Positions 53,933 to 61,310 of a DNA stretch of 61,310 nucleotides are shown piece by piece (the stretch's first letter is position 1; every line of letters starts with the position of its first letter). The stretch spans positions 816,580 to 877,889 of the forward strand of contig NZ_AYWX01000002.1 in NCBI RefSeq assembly GCF_000502875.1. Reading direction: 5' to 3'. The position numbers were made by a program, and so were the translations under genes. The notes beneath the pieces were generated by a model that made no database searches, was not told the origin of the DNA, and was given only the letters and a program-made list of their open reading frames with translations. This DNA comes from Mesorhizobium sp. L2C084A000 (GTDB lineage: Bacteria > Pseudomonadota > Alphaproteobacteria > Rhizobiales > Rhizobiaceae).

Positions 53933-55369
53933 ATGACCGAGATCAGCACGAACAGGGTCGACTGGCGCTTATTGTGGGCAAGCGGCGACCTGGCGCGCTT
54001 CTGCTTCATCAGCCTCGGCATCCTGCTGCACGCCACCAACGAGACGATGGTGGCAACGGTGATGCCGGCCATGGTCGGCGAACTGGCGGGCGTACAGCTC
54101 GTCGGCTGGTCGCTGGCGATCTACGAACTCGGCGCCATCGTTGCCGGCGCAGCCGCCGGACGACTGGTGAGTTATGTCCCCTTGCGCACCAACATGGTGG
54201 TCGCCGCGCTGCTCTACGCAGCAGGCGCGCTGATATGCGCCACCTCGCCTTCCATGCCACTGTTCCTCGCCGGCCGCCTGATCGAAGGACTTGGCGGCGG
54301 TGCGCTGGTGTCGCTGGCCTTCGTCTCGGTCGAACGACTGTTCTCGCGCGCCATCTGGCCGCAGCTTTTCGGCATCATGTCGGCGATCTGGGGCGTCGCC
54401 GCCTTCAGCGGACCATTGCTCGGCGCGATCATGACCGAGCTGTTGTCATGGCGCTGGGCCTTCGGCATCTTTACTCTCGGCGGCACTGCCATGGCGCTGG
54501 CAAGCTTCATCGTGCTCGACACGCCGCAGGCGACGAAACCCAAGACGAGCACGGGCAAGGCGCCGCCCTTCCCGTTCGCGGCCCTTGGCTGCCTTGCCGT
54601 CGCCGTGGTGTTGATTGCCTCGGCCGGCGTCGACATCGCCTTGCTGCGCTCTTCGCTGCTGATGGCCTTCGGCCTGATAGGCCTGGTGCTGTTCTTCACC
54701 ATCGACGCGCTGAAGCCGCGTTCGCGGCTGTTTCCGGCGCGGCTGTTCTCGTGGCGCACGCCGGTCGGCGCCGGCATGACCATGGTTGCCGCCTTTTCGG
54801 TGGCGACCTGTTCCTTCGGCGTCTACGGGCCGCTGTTGCTGACCAGTCTTCACGACATTCCGCTGCTGACCACCGGCTACATCATCGCCGCCGAATCGAT
54901 CGCCTGGTCGATCCTGTCGATCCTGGTCGCCAACGCGCCGCCGCAGCGCGAGCGGCTGATCATCGTCGGCGGCGCGGTGATGATCGCGGCCGGCATCGCA
55001 GGCTTTGCGTATGCGATACCGCTGGGCTCCATTCCGCTGATCCTGATCTGCGCCCTGCTGCAAGGCGGCGGCTTCGGCGTGGCCTGGCCCTTCCTCACGC
55101 GCGTCATCGTGGCCTCCGCGCCGGAGGGCGAGCAGACCATCGCCTCGGCGGCGGTGCCGACCATGCAGCGCATCGGCTATGCCGTGGGCGCCGCACTCGC
55201 CGGCATCGTCGCCAACGCCAGCGGCTTTTCGCAAGGTCTGAACCACGACGCGGCGGCGAATGTCGCGTCGTGGTTGTTTCTTGCCTTCGTGCCGCTCGGC
55301 ATTGTCGGCTGCCTCGCGGCCTTGCGGGTTTCCAGACCGCTTGGCCAGCCACGGGAAGCTATCGGCTAA
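53933..55369 (+). CDS. MFS transporter, probable drug exporter
   Basis: A 478-residue protein with 14 or so predicted helices, as in DHA2-type exporters. The first helix is FCFISLGILLHATNETMVATVMPAMVGEL, where the ETM region resembles the DHA motif, and the motif RLVSYVPLRTN lies before helix 3. ATG 53933 follows GGGGTGG; the frame's earlier starts lie on the promoter. A MerR/SoxR-type promoter stands 110 bases upstream, suggesting induction by redox-active compounds. It ends 12 bases before the convergent kdpE. Confidence 0.88.
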   Translation: MTEISTNRVDWRLLWASGDLARFCFISLGILLHATNETMVATVMPAMVGELAGVQLVGWSLAIYELGAIVAGAAAGRLVSYVPLRTNMVVAALLYAAGALICATSPSMPLFLAGRLIEGLGGGALVSLAFVSVERLFSRAIWPQLFGIMSAIWGVAAFSGPLLGAIMTELLSWRWAFGIFTLGGTAMALASFIVLDTPQATKPKTSTGKAPPFPFAALGCLAVAVVLIASAGVDIALLRSSLLMAFGLIGLVLFFTIDALKPRSRLFPARLFSWRTPVGAGMTMVAAFSVATCSFGVYGPLLLTSLHDIPLLTTGYIIAAESIAWSILSILVANAPPQRERLIIVGGAVMIAAGIAGFAYAIPLGSIPLILICALLQGGGFGVAWPFLTRVIVASAPEGEQTIASAAVPTMQRIGYAVGAALAGIVANASGFSQGLNHDAAANVASWLFLAFVPLGIVGCLAALRVSRPLGQPREAIG

Positions 55370-55381
55370 AACCTGGCCTGC

Positions 55382-56074
55382 TCACTCGACCTCGCGCAGG
55401 CGGTAGCCGACGCCGGTCTCGGTGGTGATGTAGCGCGGCTGGTCGGGGCTCTTCTCGATCTTCTGCCTGAGCTGCCGCACATAGACCCTGAGATACTGCA
55501 CGTCGGTCGAGTCGCCCCAGACCTGCTTCAACAGGAAATGATGGGTCAGCACCTTGCCGGCGTGCTGCACCAGCATGCGCAGGATGTCGTATTCCTTCGG
55601 CGAGAGCTTTACCTCCTTGCCCTCGACCTTGACGATGCGCTTGACCAGATCGACGCTGAGATCGCCGGTCTGGAAAATCGGCTTCTCGCCCTGCTGCTGG
55701 AACTTGTGGCGGAGCGCCACGCGAATGCGCGCCACCAGCTCATTCATGCCGAAAGGCTTGGTGACATAGTCGTCGGCGCCGAGTTCCAGGGCCTGGACGA
55801 TGCCGGCCTCGTCGGTCCGGCTGGACAGGATGACCACTGGAATGTCGAGACCATCGTCGCGCCATTTGCGCAGCAGTTCATGGCCGCTCATGCCGGGCAG
55901 CCCAAGGTCGAGCAGGACGAGGTCCGGCTTCTCCGCCTCCATCAGCTCGATCGCCACCTTCGCGTTCGGCGCCTCGCTGACCGCATAACCTTGGCTGCCG
56001 AGCCCGACGCGCAGCAGCTTGCGGATCGGCGGCTCGTCATCGACGACCAATATTCTGACGTTCGAGTTTGTCAT
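55382..56074 (-). CDS. kdpE: two-component response regulator KdpE
   Basis: A 230-residue OmpR-type regulator. The receiver has the acidic pair VDDEP near residue 12, the phosphoacceptor Asp56 in LVLLDLGLPG, and the conserved Lys in DDYVTKPFG near 105. The winged-helix domain spans residues ~130-228 and includes LSPKEYDILRMLVQHAGKVLTHHFLL. It activates the kdp operon when K+ is limiting. The start overlaps the kdpD stop by four bases. Confidence 0.95.
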   Translation of the reverse strand: MTNSNVRILVVDDEPPIRKLLRVGLGSQGYAVSEAPNAKVAIELMEAEKPDLVLLDLGLPGMSGHELLRKWRDDGLDIPVVILSSRTDEAGIVQALELGADDYVTKPFGMNELVARIRVALRHKFQQQGEKPIFQTGDLSVDLVKRIVKVEGKEVKLSPKEYDILRMLVQHAGKVLTHHFLLKQVWGDSTDVQYLRVYVRQLRQKIEKSPDQPRYITTETGVGYRLREVE

Positions 56075-58806
56075 GCCAGGTCACCCACATCGTGGTCGTC
56101 GGTATTCGAAGCGTCGAAATTGGGCGGATTTGCCGGCCTGGGCATTTTGATGGTGAACACCGCGCCCGAACCGTCGGTCCGGTTTGCCGCCATGATCGTG
56201 CCACCCATCGCTTCGACGAAGCCGCGGCAGATCGACAGGCCGAGCCCCGTACCGGCGCGGATCTGGTCGCCCTTGCGCACTCGATAGAACGTGTCGAAAA
56301 TCCGTTCCAGATCGCCGGGAGGAATGCCTGGCCCTTCATCCATGATTTGCAGCAGGACGGAGCCATTGTCGGTCCAACCCTGCATGCGAATCGTCGAGCC
56401 TGCCGGGGCATATTTCGCCGCATTGTCGAGAAGATTGAACAACGCTTGCTCGAACAGCACCGGGTCGACCTTCAACATCGGCAAATCCTTGGGGATGTCG
56501 GTCTCGATCTTGTGCTCGCCAATGATTTTCCTGGCCCTTTGCAAGGCGGAGCCGACGATGTCGCCGACATAGTGAAAGGCGTAGTTCGACTCCATCGCGC
56601 CGGACTCGATCTTGGTCATGTCGAGCAGATTGGCGATGAAGCGGTTCAACCGCTCGGATTCGTCCAGCACCGTCGACAGCAGTTCGGCCCGGTCCGGTTC
56701 GGGAAGCGCGACTGAAAAATCCCGCAGCGTGCCAGCCGCGCCCATGATGGCAGCGAGCGGCGTTTTCAGATCATGGGAAATGGAGGTGAGCAGCGCCGAG
56801 CGCAGCCTGTCCGCCTCGGCCGCGAGCTTGGCACGGTCGACGTCGGCAACCAATTGAATACGTTCGATGGCGACCGCCGCCTGGTCGGCCAGTGCGTCAA
56901 GCAGCCGCTGCTGCTCGGGCGTCAGCAGCGGACCCTGCTTGTCGTTGTCCAGGCCGACGACCCCGATGGCCGTGCGCCCCGTCCGCAAGGGCAAATAGAG
57001 GCGCTTGGCGCCTGGAAGCGTGTCGGCGCCGCGACCCGCGGCACGATTGTGCTCCCAGGCCCAGCGGGCGGCGGCGATGTCGGCTTCGGCCAGCGTGTCG
57101 TCGGGCGGATAGCCGGCCTTGACGGTGATGGTCCCGTCTTCCGGCAAAAGCAGCACCACCCGCAGCTTCAGCATCGAGGCGATCTGGAAGGCCGTGGCCC
57201 AAAGGACGTCGTCGAGCGTGCCGGCGCCGGCGAGCTTCTTTGAAAAGAGGTAGATGTCTTCCGTGGCCCGCGCCCGCGAGCGGGCGGCGACCGCCTGGCG
57301 CTGCACGCGCGCCGTCAGATTGCTGGCGATGACCGCAACGACGAGAAAGACGCCAAGCGCGACGATGCTCTCCGGATCCCGGATCGTCAGCGTATAACGA
57401 GGCTCCAGGAAGAAATAATTGAAAGCAAGGGCGCTGGCGAAACAAGCGTACAGAGCCGGCCACAGACCGCCGGTTACCGCCGATGCCAGTACGCCGATGA
57501 GAAGAATGATCGCCAGGTTGCGAACGTCGAGAAACTGGTCGAGAACGACGGCGAAGGCGAGCGAACCGATGACAAAGGCCGTGGCCTTGAGATAGGGCCA
57601 GATCTCGAACTGCCACTGCTCGTCCGCCGCCTTGACACTCCTCGACGTCACCTCGGCGTTGCGTTCGGTTCCTGAAATGACATGGACGCTGATGTCACCG
57701 GCGTTGCGGATGAGATCGTAGGTGAGCGAGCCTTCGATCAATTCCCGCCAGCGCGACCGGGTCGGCCTGCCGACCACGATATGGGTGAAATTGTTCGCCG
57801 TCGCATGGCGAACAATGTCCTGCGCGATGTTCTGACCGGGAATGGTGGTCACCTCGGCGCCGAGCTGTTCGGCAAGCCGCAGGTTCGTAGCGAGCCGATC
57901 CTTGTCCGCTTCGGGCATGCTGGCCGAGCGAGGGCTGTCGACATGCAGCGCCGTCCACGGGGCACGGAGCCGGTCGGCCAACCTGCGCGCGTAGCGAATA
58001 CGCGCCGCCCCGCCCGGACGCGCGTCGACGCAGACGAGTACCCTTTCCCCCGCAGCCCACGGTCCAGGAATGGCGTGGGCCTGCATATGGATCAGCAACT
58101 GGTCGTCGACGCGCTGCGCGGTGCGGCGCAGCGCCAGCTCCCTGAGCGCCGTCAGATTGCCCGGCGAGAAATAGTTCTCGATCGCGCGCTGCGCGGTGTT
58201 GGGGAAATAGACCTTGCCTTCCTCGAGCCGCTTGATCAGGTCGTCGGGAGTGAGATCGATGATCTCGACATCGTCGGCCTGGTCGATGATGGAATCGGGA
58301 ACCGTCTCGCGAACCCTGACCTTGGTGATCTGGGCGACAACGTCGTTCAGGCTTTCGACATGCTGGATGTTGAGCGTCGTGTAGACGTCGATGCCGTGCG
58401 TCAGGATTTCCTGGACGTCGAGATAGCGCTTGGGATGGCGGCTGCCGGGCGCATTGGTGTGGGCGAGTTCGTCGACAAGAACCAGCGCCGGGCGCCGGGC
58501 GAGGATGGCGTCGATGTCCATCTCGTCGAGGATGCGCCCCTTGTAGTCGACCTTGCGGCGGGCAATGACCTCATAACCCTCGACCAGGGCCAGTGTCTCC
58601 TTGCGCCCATGCGTCTCGACGACACCGATCACCACATCCACGCCGTCGGTCAGCCTGGCGCGGCCCGACATCAGCATCTCATAGGTCTTGCCTACGCCGG
58701 GAGCGGCACCCAGGAATATCCGCAGCCGGCCGCGACCTTCCCGCTCGGCATGGTCAAGCAGTGCGTCGGGAGAAGGTCTGGCGTCGTTGTTTCTGTCGTC
58801 CGGCAT
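56071..58806 (-). CDS. kdpD: sensor histidine kinase KdpD
   Basis: A 911-residue kinase. The N-terminal KdpD domain has a Walker A-like FLGAAPGVGKT at residues ~31-41, then a USP-like domain (~250-370, ERVLVCVDARPGG), four helices near 400-500, a GAF region, and the kinase core with the phosphoacceptor His678 in TSISHDLKTPLAAI and ATP lid motifs NLLDNAAKYAP and GTGLGLSICRG. It senses K+ need and ionic stress and phosphorylates KdpE. It lies 54 bases after kdpC, all genes on the same strand. Confidence 0.96.
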   Translation of the reverse strand: MPDDRNNDARPSPDALLDHAEREGRGRLRIFLGAAPGVGKTYEMLMSGRARLTDGVDVVIGVVETHGRKETLALVEGYEVIARRKVDYKGRILDEMDIDAILARRPALVLVDELAHTNAPGSRHPKRYLDVQEILTHGIDVYTTLNIQHVESLNDVVAQITKVRVRETVPDSIIDQADDVEIIDLTPDDLIKRLEEGKVYFPNTAQRAIENYFSPGNLTALRELALRRTAQRVDDQLLIHMQAHAIPGPWAAGERVLVCVDARPGGAARIRYARRLADRLRAPWTALHVDSPRSASMPEADKDRLATNLRLAEQLGAEVTTIPGQNIAQDIVRHATANNFTHIVVGRPTRSRWRELIEGSLTYDLIRNAGDISVHVISGTERNAEVTSRSVKAADEQWQFEIWPYLKATAFVIGSLAFAVVLDQFLDVRNLAIILLIGVLASAVTGGLWPALYACFASALAFNYFFLEPRYTLTIRDPESIVALGVFLVVAVIASNLTARVQRQAVAARSRARATEDIYLFSKKLAGAGTLDDVLWATAFQIASMLKLRVVLLLPEDGTITVKAGYPPDDTLAEADIAAARWAWEHNRAAGRGADTLPGAKRLYLPLRTGRTAIGVVGLDNDKQGPLLTPEQQRLLDALADQAAVAIERIQLVADVDRAKLAAEADRLRSALLTSISHDLKTPLAAIMGAAGTLRDFSVALPEPDRAELLSTVLDESERLNRFIANLLDMTKIESGAMESNYAFHYVGDIVGSALQRARKIIGEHKIETDIPKDLPMLKVDPVLFEQALFNLLDNAAKYAPAGSTIRMQGWTDNGSVLLQIMDEGPGIPPGDLERIFDTFYRVRKGDQIRAGTGLGLSICRGFVEAMGGTIMAANRTDGSGAVFTIKMPRPANPPNFDASNTDDHDVGDLA

Positions 58807-58860
58807 CGGGACCGATCATGGATGGCGCCGGAGATACTGTCGATCCCCAGCCCGCACCAT

Positions 58861-59427
58861 TCACTGTTTCGCGGCGTCCAGCGCAAGGTTGAGACCGAGC
58901 ACATTGACCACCGGTTCGCCCATGAAGCCGAGTTCCCTGCCCTCGACCTGACTGTCGACAAGCGCCTTGACCTTGGCTTCATCGATCCCCCTGGCCTTGG
59001 CCACCCTGGCGACCTGGAAGTAGGCTGCTTTGGGACTGATATCGGGATCGAGGCCACTGCCGGACGTCGTCACCAGGTCCATCGGGACGGGCTGGTTCGG
59101 ATTCTCCGCCTTCAGTCTTTCCGCATCGCCCTTGATGCGGTCGATCAGCTTGGGATTGGTCGGGCCGAGATTGCTGCCGCTCGAAGCGGCGGCGTTGTAG
59201 CCGTCGCCGGCGGCCGAGGGGCGGCCATGGAAATACTTGTCGCTGGCAAAGCCCTGGCCGATCAGTTCGGAGCCGATAACCTTGCCATCCTTCTCGATCA
59301 GGCTGCCATTGGCCTGGCGCGGGAAGATCGCCTGGGCGATGCCGGTCATGCCGATCGGATAGATCAGGCCGGTCAGGACCGTGAAGAAGACGATCATGAT
59401 GATCGCGGGTCTTAGCTGGGTGAGCAT
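58861..59427 (-). CDS. kdpC: K+-transporting ATPase subunit KdpC
   Basis: A 188-residue protein. ATG 59427 has AGGA eight bases before it; a TTG at 59442 is possible but weaker. One N-terminal helix ([20 protein letters not shown]) is followed by a periplasmic domain with [35 protein letters not shown], the KdpC hallmark. It stabilises the KdpA-KdpB complex. It lies between kdpB and kdpD in the usual order, with a repeat element in the kdpB-kdpC gap. Confidence 0.95.
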   Translation of the reverse strand: MLTQLRPAIIMIVFFTVLTGLIYPIGMTGIAQAIFPRQANGSLIEKDGKVIGSELIGQGFASDKYFHGRPSAAGDGYNAAASSGSNLGPTNPKLIDRIKGDAERLKAENPNQPVPMDLVTTSGSGLDPDISPKAAYFQVARVAKARGIDEAKVKALVDSQVEGRELGFMGEPVVNVLGLNLALDAAKQ

Positions 59428-59440
59428 GGAGATGTTCCTC

Positions 59441-59500
59441 AAAGCAATTCCAGGAAAAGTGTGAAGCGGTTTTCCGTCCGGAATTGCGTTAAAACAAAGA
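59441..59500. repeat. AATTCC repeat element copy 2, between kdpB and kdpC
   Basis: GCAATTCCAGGAAAAGTGTGAAG, TTTTCCGTCCGGAATTGCGT and a short A-rich tail match the block at 31938-31980 over about 45 bases with only a few changes. The ends CAATTCC and GGAATTG are inverted, so the element can fold. It fills the whole kdpB-kdpC gap and is transcribed in the operon. Confidence 0.7.
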
Positions 59501-59501
59501 G

Positions 59502-61310
59502 TTAAGCGAGGCCAAGCGCGGTGACGATCATGTCGATCGCCTTGATGCCGACGAACGGCACGATGAGGCCGCCGAGGCCGTAGACGAGAAGATTGCGGCT
59601 GAGCAGCGCGCCGGCGCCAATGGCGCGGTATTTGACGCCCTTCAGCGACAGCGGGATCAGCGCGATGATGATCAGCGCGTTGAAGATGATGGCCGACAGG
59701 ATGGCGCTTTGCGGCGTCGCCAGATGCATGACGTTGAGTGCCTGCAGCGGGCCGGTCGTCTGTCCCGGTGCGACGTAGAAGACGGCGAACATCGCCGGAA
59801 TGATGGCGAAATACTTGGCCACATCGTTGGCGATCGAGAAGGTTGTCAGCGAACCCCGCGTCATCAAGAGCGCCTTGCCGATCTCGACGATCTCGATCAG
59901 CTTGGTCGGGTCACTATCGAGGTCGATCATGTTGCCGGCCTCGCGGGCGGCAACCGTGCCGGTGTTCATGGCGACGCCGACATCGGCTTGTGCAAGGGCG
60001 GGTGCATCGTTGGTGCCGTCGCCGCACATGGCCACCAGCTTGCCCTTGGCCTGTTCGTCGCGGATCAGCTTCAGCTTGTCCTCCGGTGTGGCCTGAGCGA
60101 GGAAGTCGTCGACGCCGGCTTCCGCGGCGATCGCCGCCGCCGTCATCGGATTGTCACCGGTGATCATCACCGTGCGGATGCCCATGCGGCGCAGTTCGGT
60201 GAAACGCTCCCTGATGCCGCCCTTGACGATGTCCTTGAGGTGGACGACGCCGAGCAGGCGCCCGTCGCGTTCGACCGCCAGCGGCGTGCCGCCGGACTTG
60301 GCGATCTCGTCGGCGATGGACTGGAGATCGCGGATGGATTCGCTGCTTGGGCGCGTGCCATGGGCGGCGGCTGCCGACTGGTTGACATGGGCAAGCACGG
60401 AATCGACGGCGCCCTTGCGCACCGATGAACCATCGATGTCGACGCCGCTCATACGGGTCTGCGCTGTGAAGGGCACGAAAGTGGCGTGCAGCGTTGCCAT
60501 GTCGCGGGCGCGGATGGCGTATTTCTCCTTGGCCAGCACGACGATGGAGCGGCCTTCCGGCGTCTCGTCGGCGAGCGAGGCAAGCTGGGCCGCGTCGGCC
60601 AGTTCCTGTTCGGTGACGCCCTTGACCGGGCGAAACTGCGTCGCCTGGCGGTTGCCTAGTGTGATCGTGCCGGTCTTGTCGAGCAGCAGCGTGTCGACGT
60701 CGCCTGCGGCTTCCACGGCGCGGCCCGACATGGCCAGCACGTTGAATCGCACCAGACGGTCCATACCGGCGATGCCGATGGCCGAAAGCAGCGCGCCGAT
60801 CGTGGTCGGGATCAAGGTGACGAACAGCGCCACCAGAACGGTCACCGAGATATAGCCGCCCGAGTAGGAGGCAAAACTCGGGATCGTCGCGGTGGCCAGC
60901 ACGAAGATCAGCGTCATGCCGACGAGCAGGATGTTGAGCGCGATCTCGTTCGGCGTCTTCTGGCGCTCGGCACCTTCGACCAGTGAGATCATGCGGTCGA
61001 GGAAGGTATGGCCGGAGGCGGCGGTGATGCGGACGCGGACCCAGTCGGACAGCACCTGGGTGCCACCGGTGACCGCCGAACGGTCGCCACCGGATTCGCG
61101 AATGACCGGCGCGGATTCGCCCGTGATCGCAGCCTCGTTGACCGAAGCAACGCCTTCGATCACTTCGCCGTCGGACGGGATGATGTCGCCGGCCTCGACC
61201 AGCACGGCATCGCCGACCTTGAGGCTGGTGCCGGGCACGAGTTTGTATTTGGTGCGGTCTTCACCGGTCAAAAGCTTGGCCTGGGTCTCGGTGCGTGCCT
61301 TGCGCAGCGA
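59502..61310 (-). CDS. kdpB: K+-transporting P-type ATPase subunit KdpB (partial, N-terminus outside window)
   Basis: The frame is open to the window edge at 61310, so roughly the first 90 residues are missing; 602 codons remain. The actuator loop [17 protein letters not shown], the phosphorylation site [12 protein letters not shown] and the hinge [17 protein letters not shown] are all present, followed by the last helices. KdpB is the ATP-driven motor of the high-affinity K+ pump KdpFABC. kdpA should lie just past the edge. Confidence 0.97.
   Translation of the reverse strand, partial: SLRKARTETQAKLLTGEDRTKYKLVPGTSLKVGDAVLVEAGDIIPSDGEVIEGVASVNEAAITGESAPVIRESGGDRSAVTGGTQVLSDWVRVRITAASGHTFLDRMISLVEGAERQKTPNEIALNILLVGMTLIFVLATATIPSFASYSGGYISVTVLVALFVTLIPTTIGALLSAIGIAGMDRLVRFNVLAMSGRAVEAAGDVDTLLLDKTGTITLGNRQATQFRPVKGVTEQELADAAQLASLADETPEGRSIVVLAKEKYAIRARDMATLHATFVPFTAQTRMSGVDIDGSSVRKGAVDSVLAHVNQSAAAAHGTRPSSESIRDLQSIADEIAKSGGTPLAVERDGRLLGVVHLKDIVKGGIRERFTELRRMGIRTVMITGDNPMTAAAIAAEAGVDDFLAQATPEDKLKLIRDEQAKGKLVAMCGDGTNDAPALAQADVGVAMNTGTVAAREAGNMIDLDSDPTKLIEIVEIGKALLMTRGSLTTFSIANDVAKYFAIIPAMFAVFYVAPGQTTGPLQALNVMHLATPQSAILSAIIFNALIIIALIPLSLKGVKYRAIGAGALLSRNLLVYGLGGLIVPFVGIKAIDMIVTALGLA

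Noticed and set aside
57682..59415. 577-codon open frame on the plus strand
   Set aside because: It is antisense to kdpD and kdpC, both of which are certain.

Overview
The window looks like chromosomal DNA of a Mesorhizobium-type alphaproteobacterium (Hyphomicrobiales/Phyllobacteriaceae). This is inferred from the high GC content and GC-rich third codon positions, the S21 protein with a Gly/Ala/Pro-rich tail, tandem DUF992 secreted proteins, the SoxB-D-A-G sarcosine oxidase operon, a ThuA-ThuB pair, and several short intergenic repeats of the kind scattered through Mesorhizobium genomes. No tRNA, rRNA, insertion sequence, prophage or CRISPR array was seen. Coding density is very high. No gene-free stretch exceeds 300 bases; the longest gaps (15394-15662, 49512-49780, 19612-19853) are about 240-270 bases and are described under their neighbours.

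Layout. 1-6225: end of an enoyl-CoA hydratase gene, an aldehyde dehydrogenase, and a complete CUT1-type sugar ABC transporter (binding protein, two permeases, ATPase). 6314-11926: two GMC flavoprotein oxidoreductases around an SDR, a Dabb-domain protein and an MFS transporter; with the transporter these look like a catabolic unit for an alcohol or sugar-like substrate. 11934-15393 (minus): DMT transporter, an endonuclease/exonuclease/phosphatase-family protein and a CPA1 Na+/H+ antiporter. 15663-19611 (minus): a PotD/AfuA-like ABC transporter. 19854-26481 (minus): iron alcohol dehydrogenase, aldehyde dehydrogenase, glutamine-synthetase-like ligase, APC/ACT permease and N-formylglutamate-amidohydrolase-like protein, with a divergent RpiR regulator. 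This set fits gamma-glutamylation of an amino alcohol followed by two oxidations and hydrolysis. 27646-31937: two-gene RND efflux system.

31999-35357 (minus): four overlapping genes (GT87 glycosyltransferase, GtrB/ArnC-like GT2, ChbG/NaxD-like deacetylase, GtrA-like flippase) that together resemble a polyprenyl-phosphate aminosugar pathway for envelope decoration. 35573-41190: the two halves of animal ACAD11 (kinase and acyl-CoA dehydrogenase) as separate genes with an MDR reductase, an SDR, a MaoC hydratase, a truncated second SDR and a TetR regulator, a candidate 4-hydroxyacyl-CoA catabolic locus. 41363-43868: a small secreted protein, ThuB/ThuA-like genes and a small acidic protein. 43928-49511 (minus): sarcosine oxidase soxB-(unknown ORF)-soxD-soxA-soxG.

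49781-55369: SDR, SET-domain protein, rpsU, TPR lipoprotein, two DUF992 proteins, and an MFS transporter behind a promoter with the 19-bp spacer and dyad typical of MerR/SoxR control. 55382-61310 (minus): kdpB (cut by the window edge), kdpC, kdpD, kdpE for high-affinity K+ uptake and its two-component control. The strongest leads for new biology are the four-gene polyprenyl-sugar cluster, the split ACAD11 locus and the gamma-glutamyl amino-alcohol operon.
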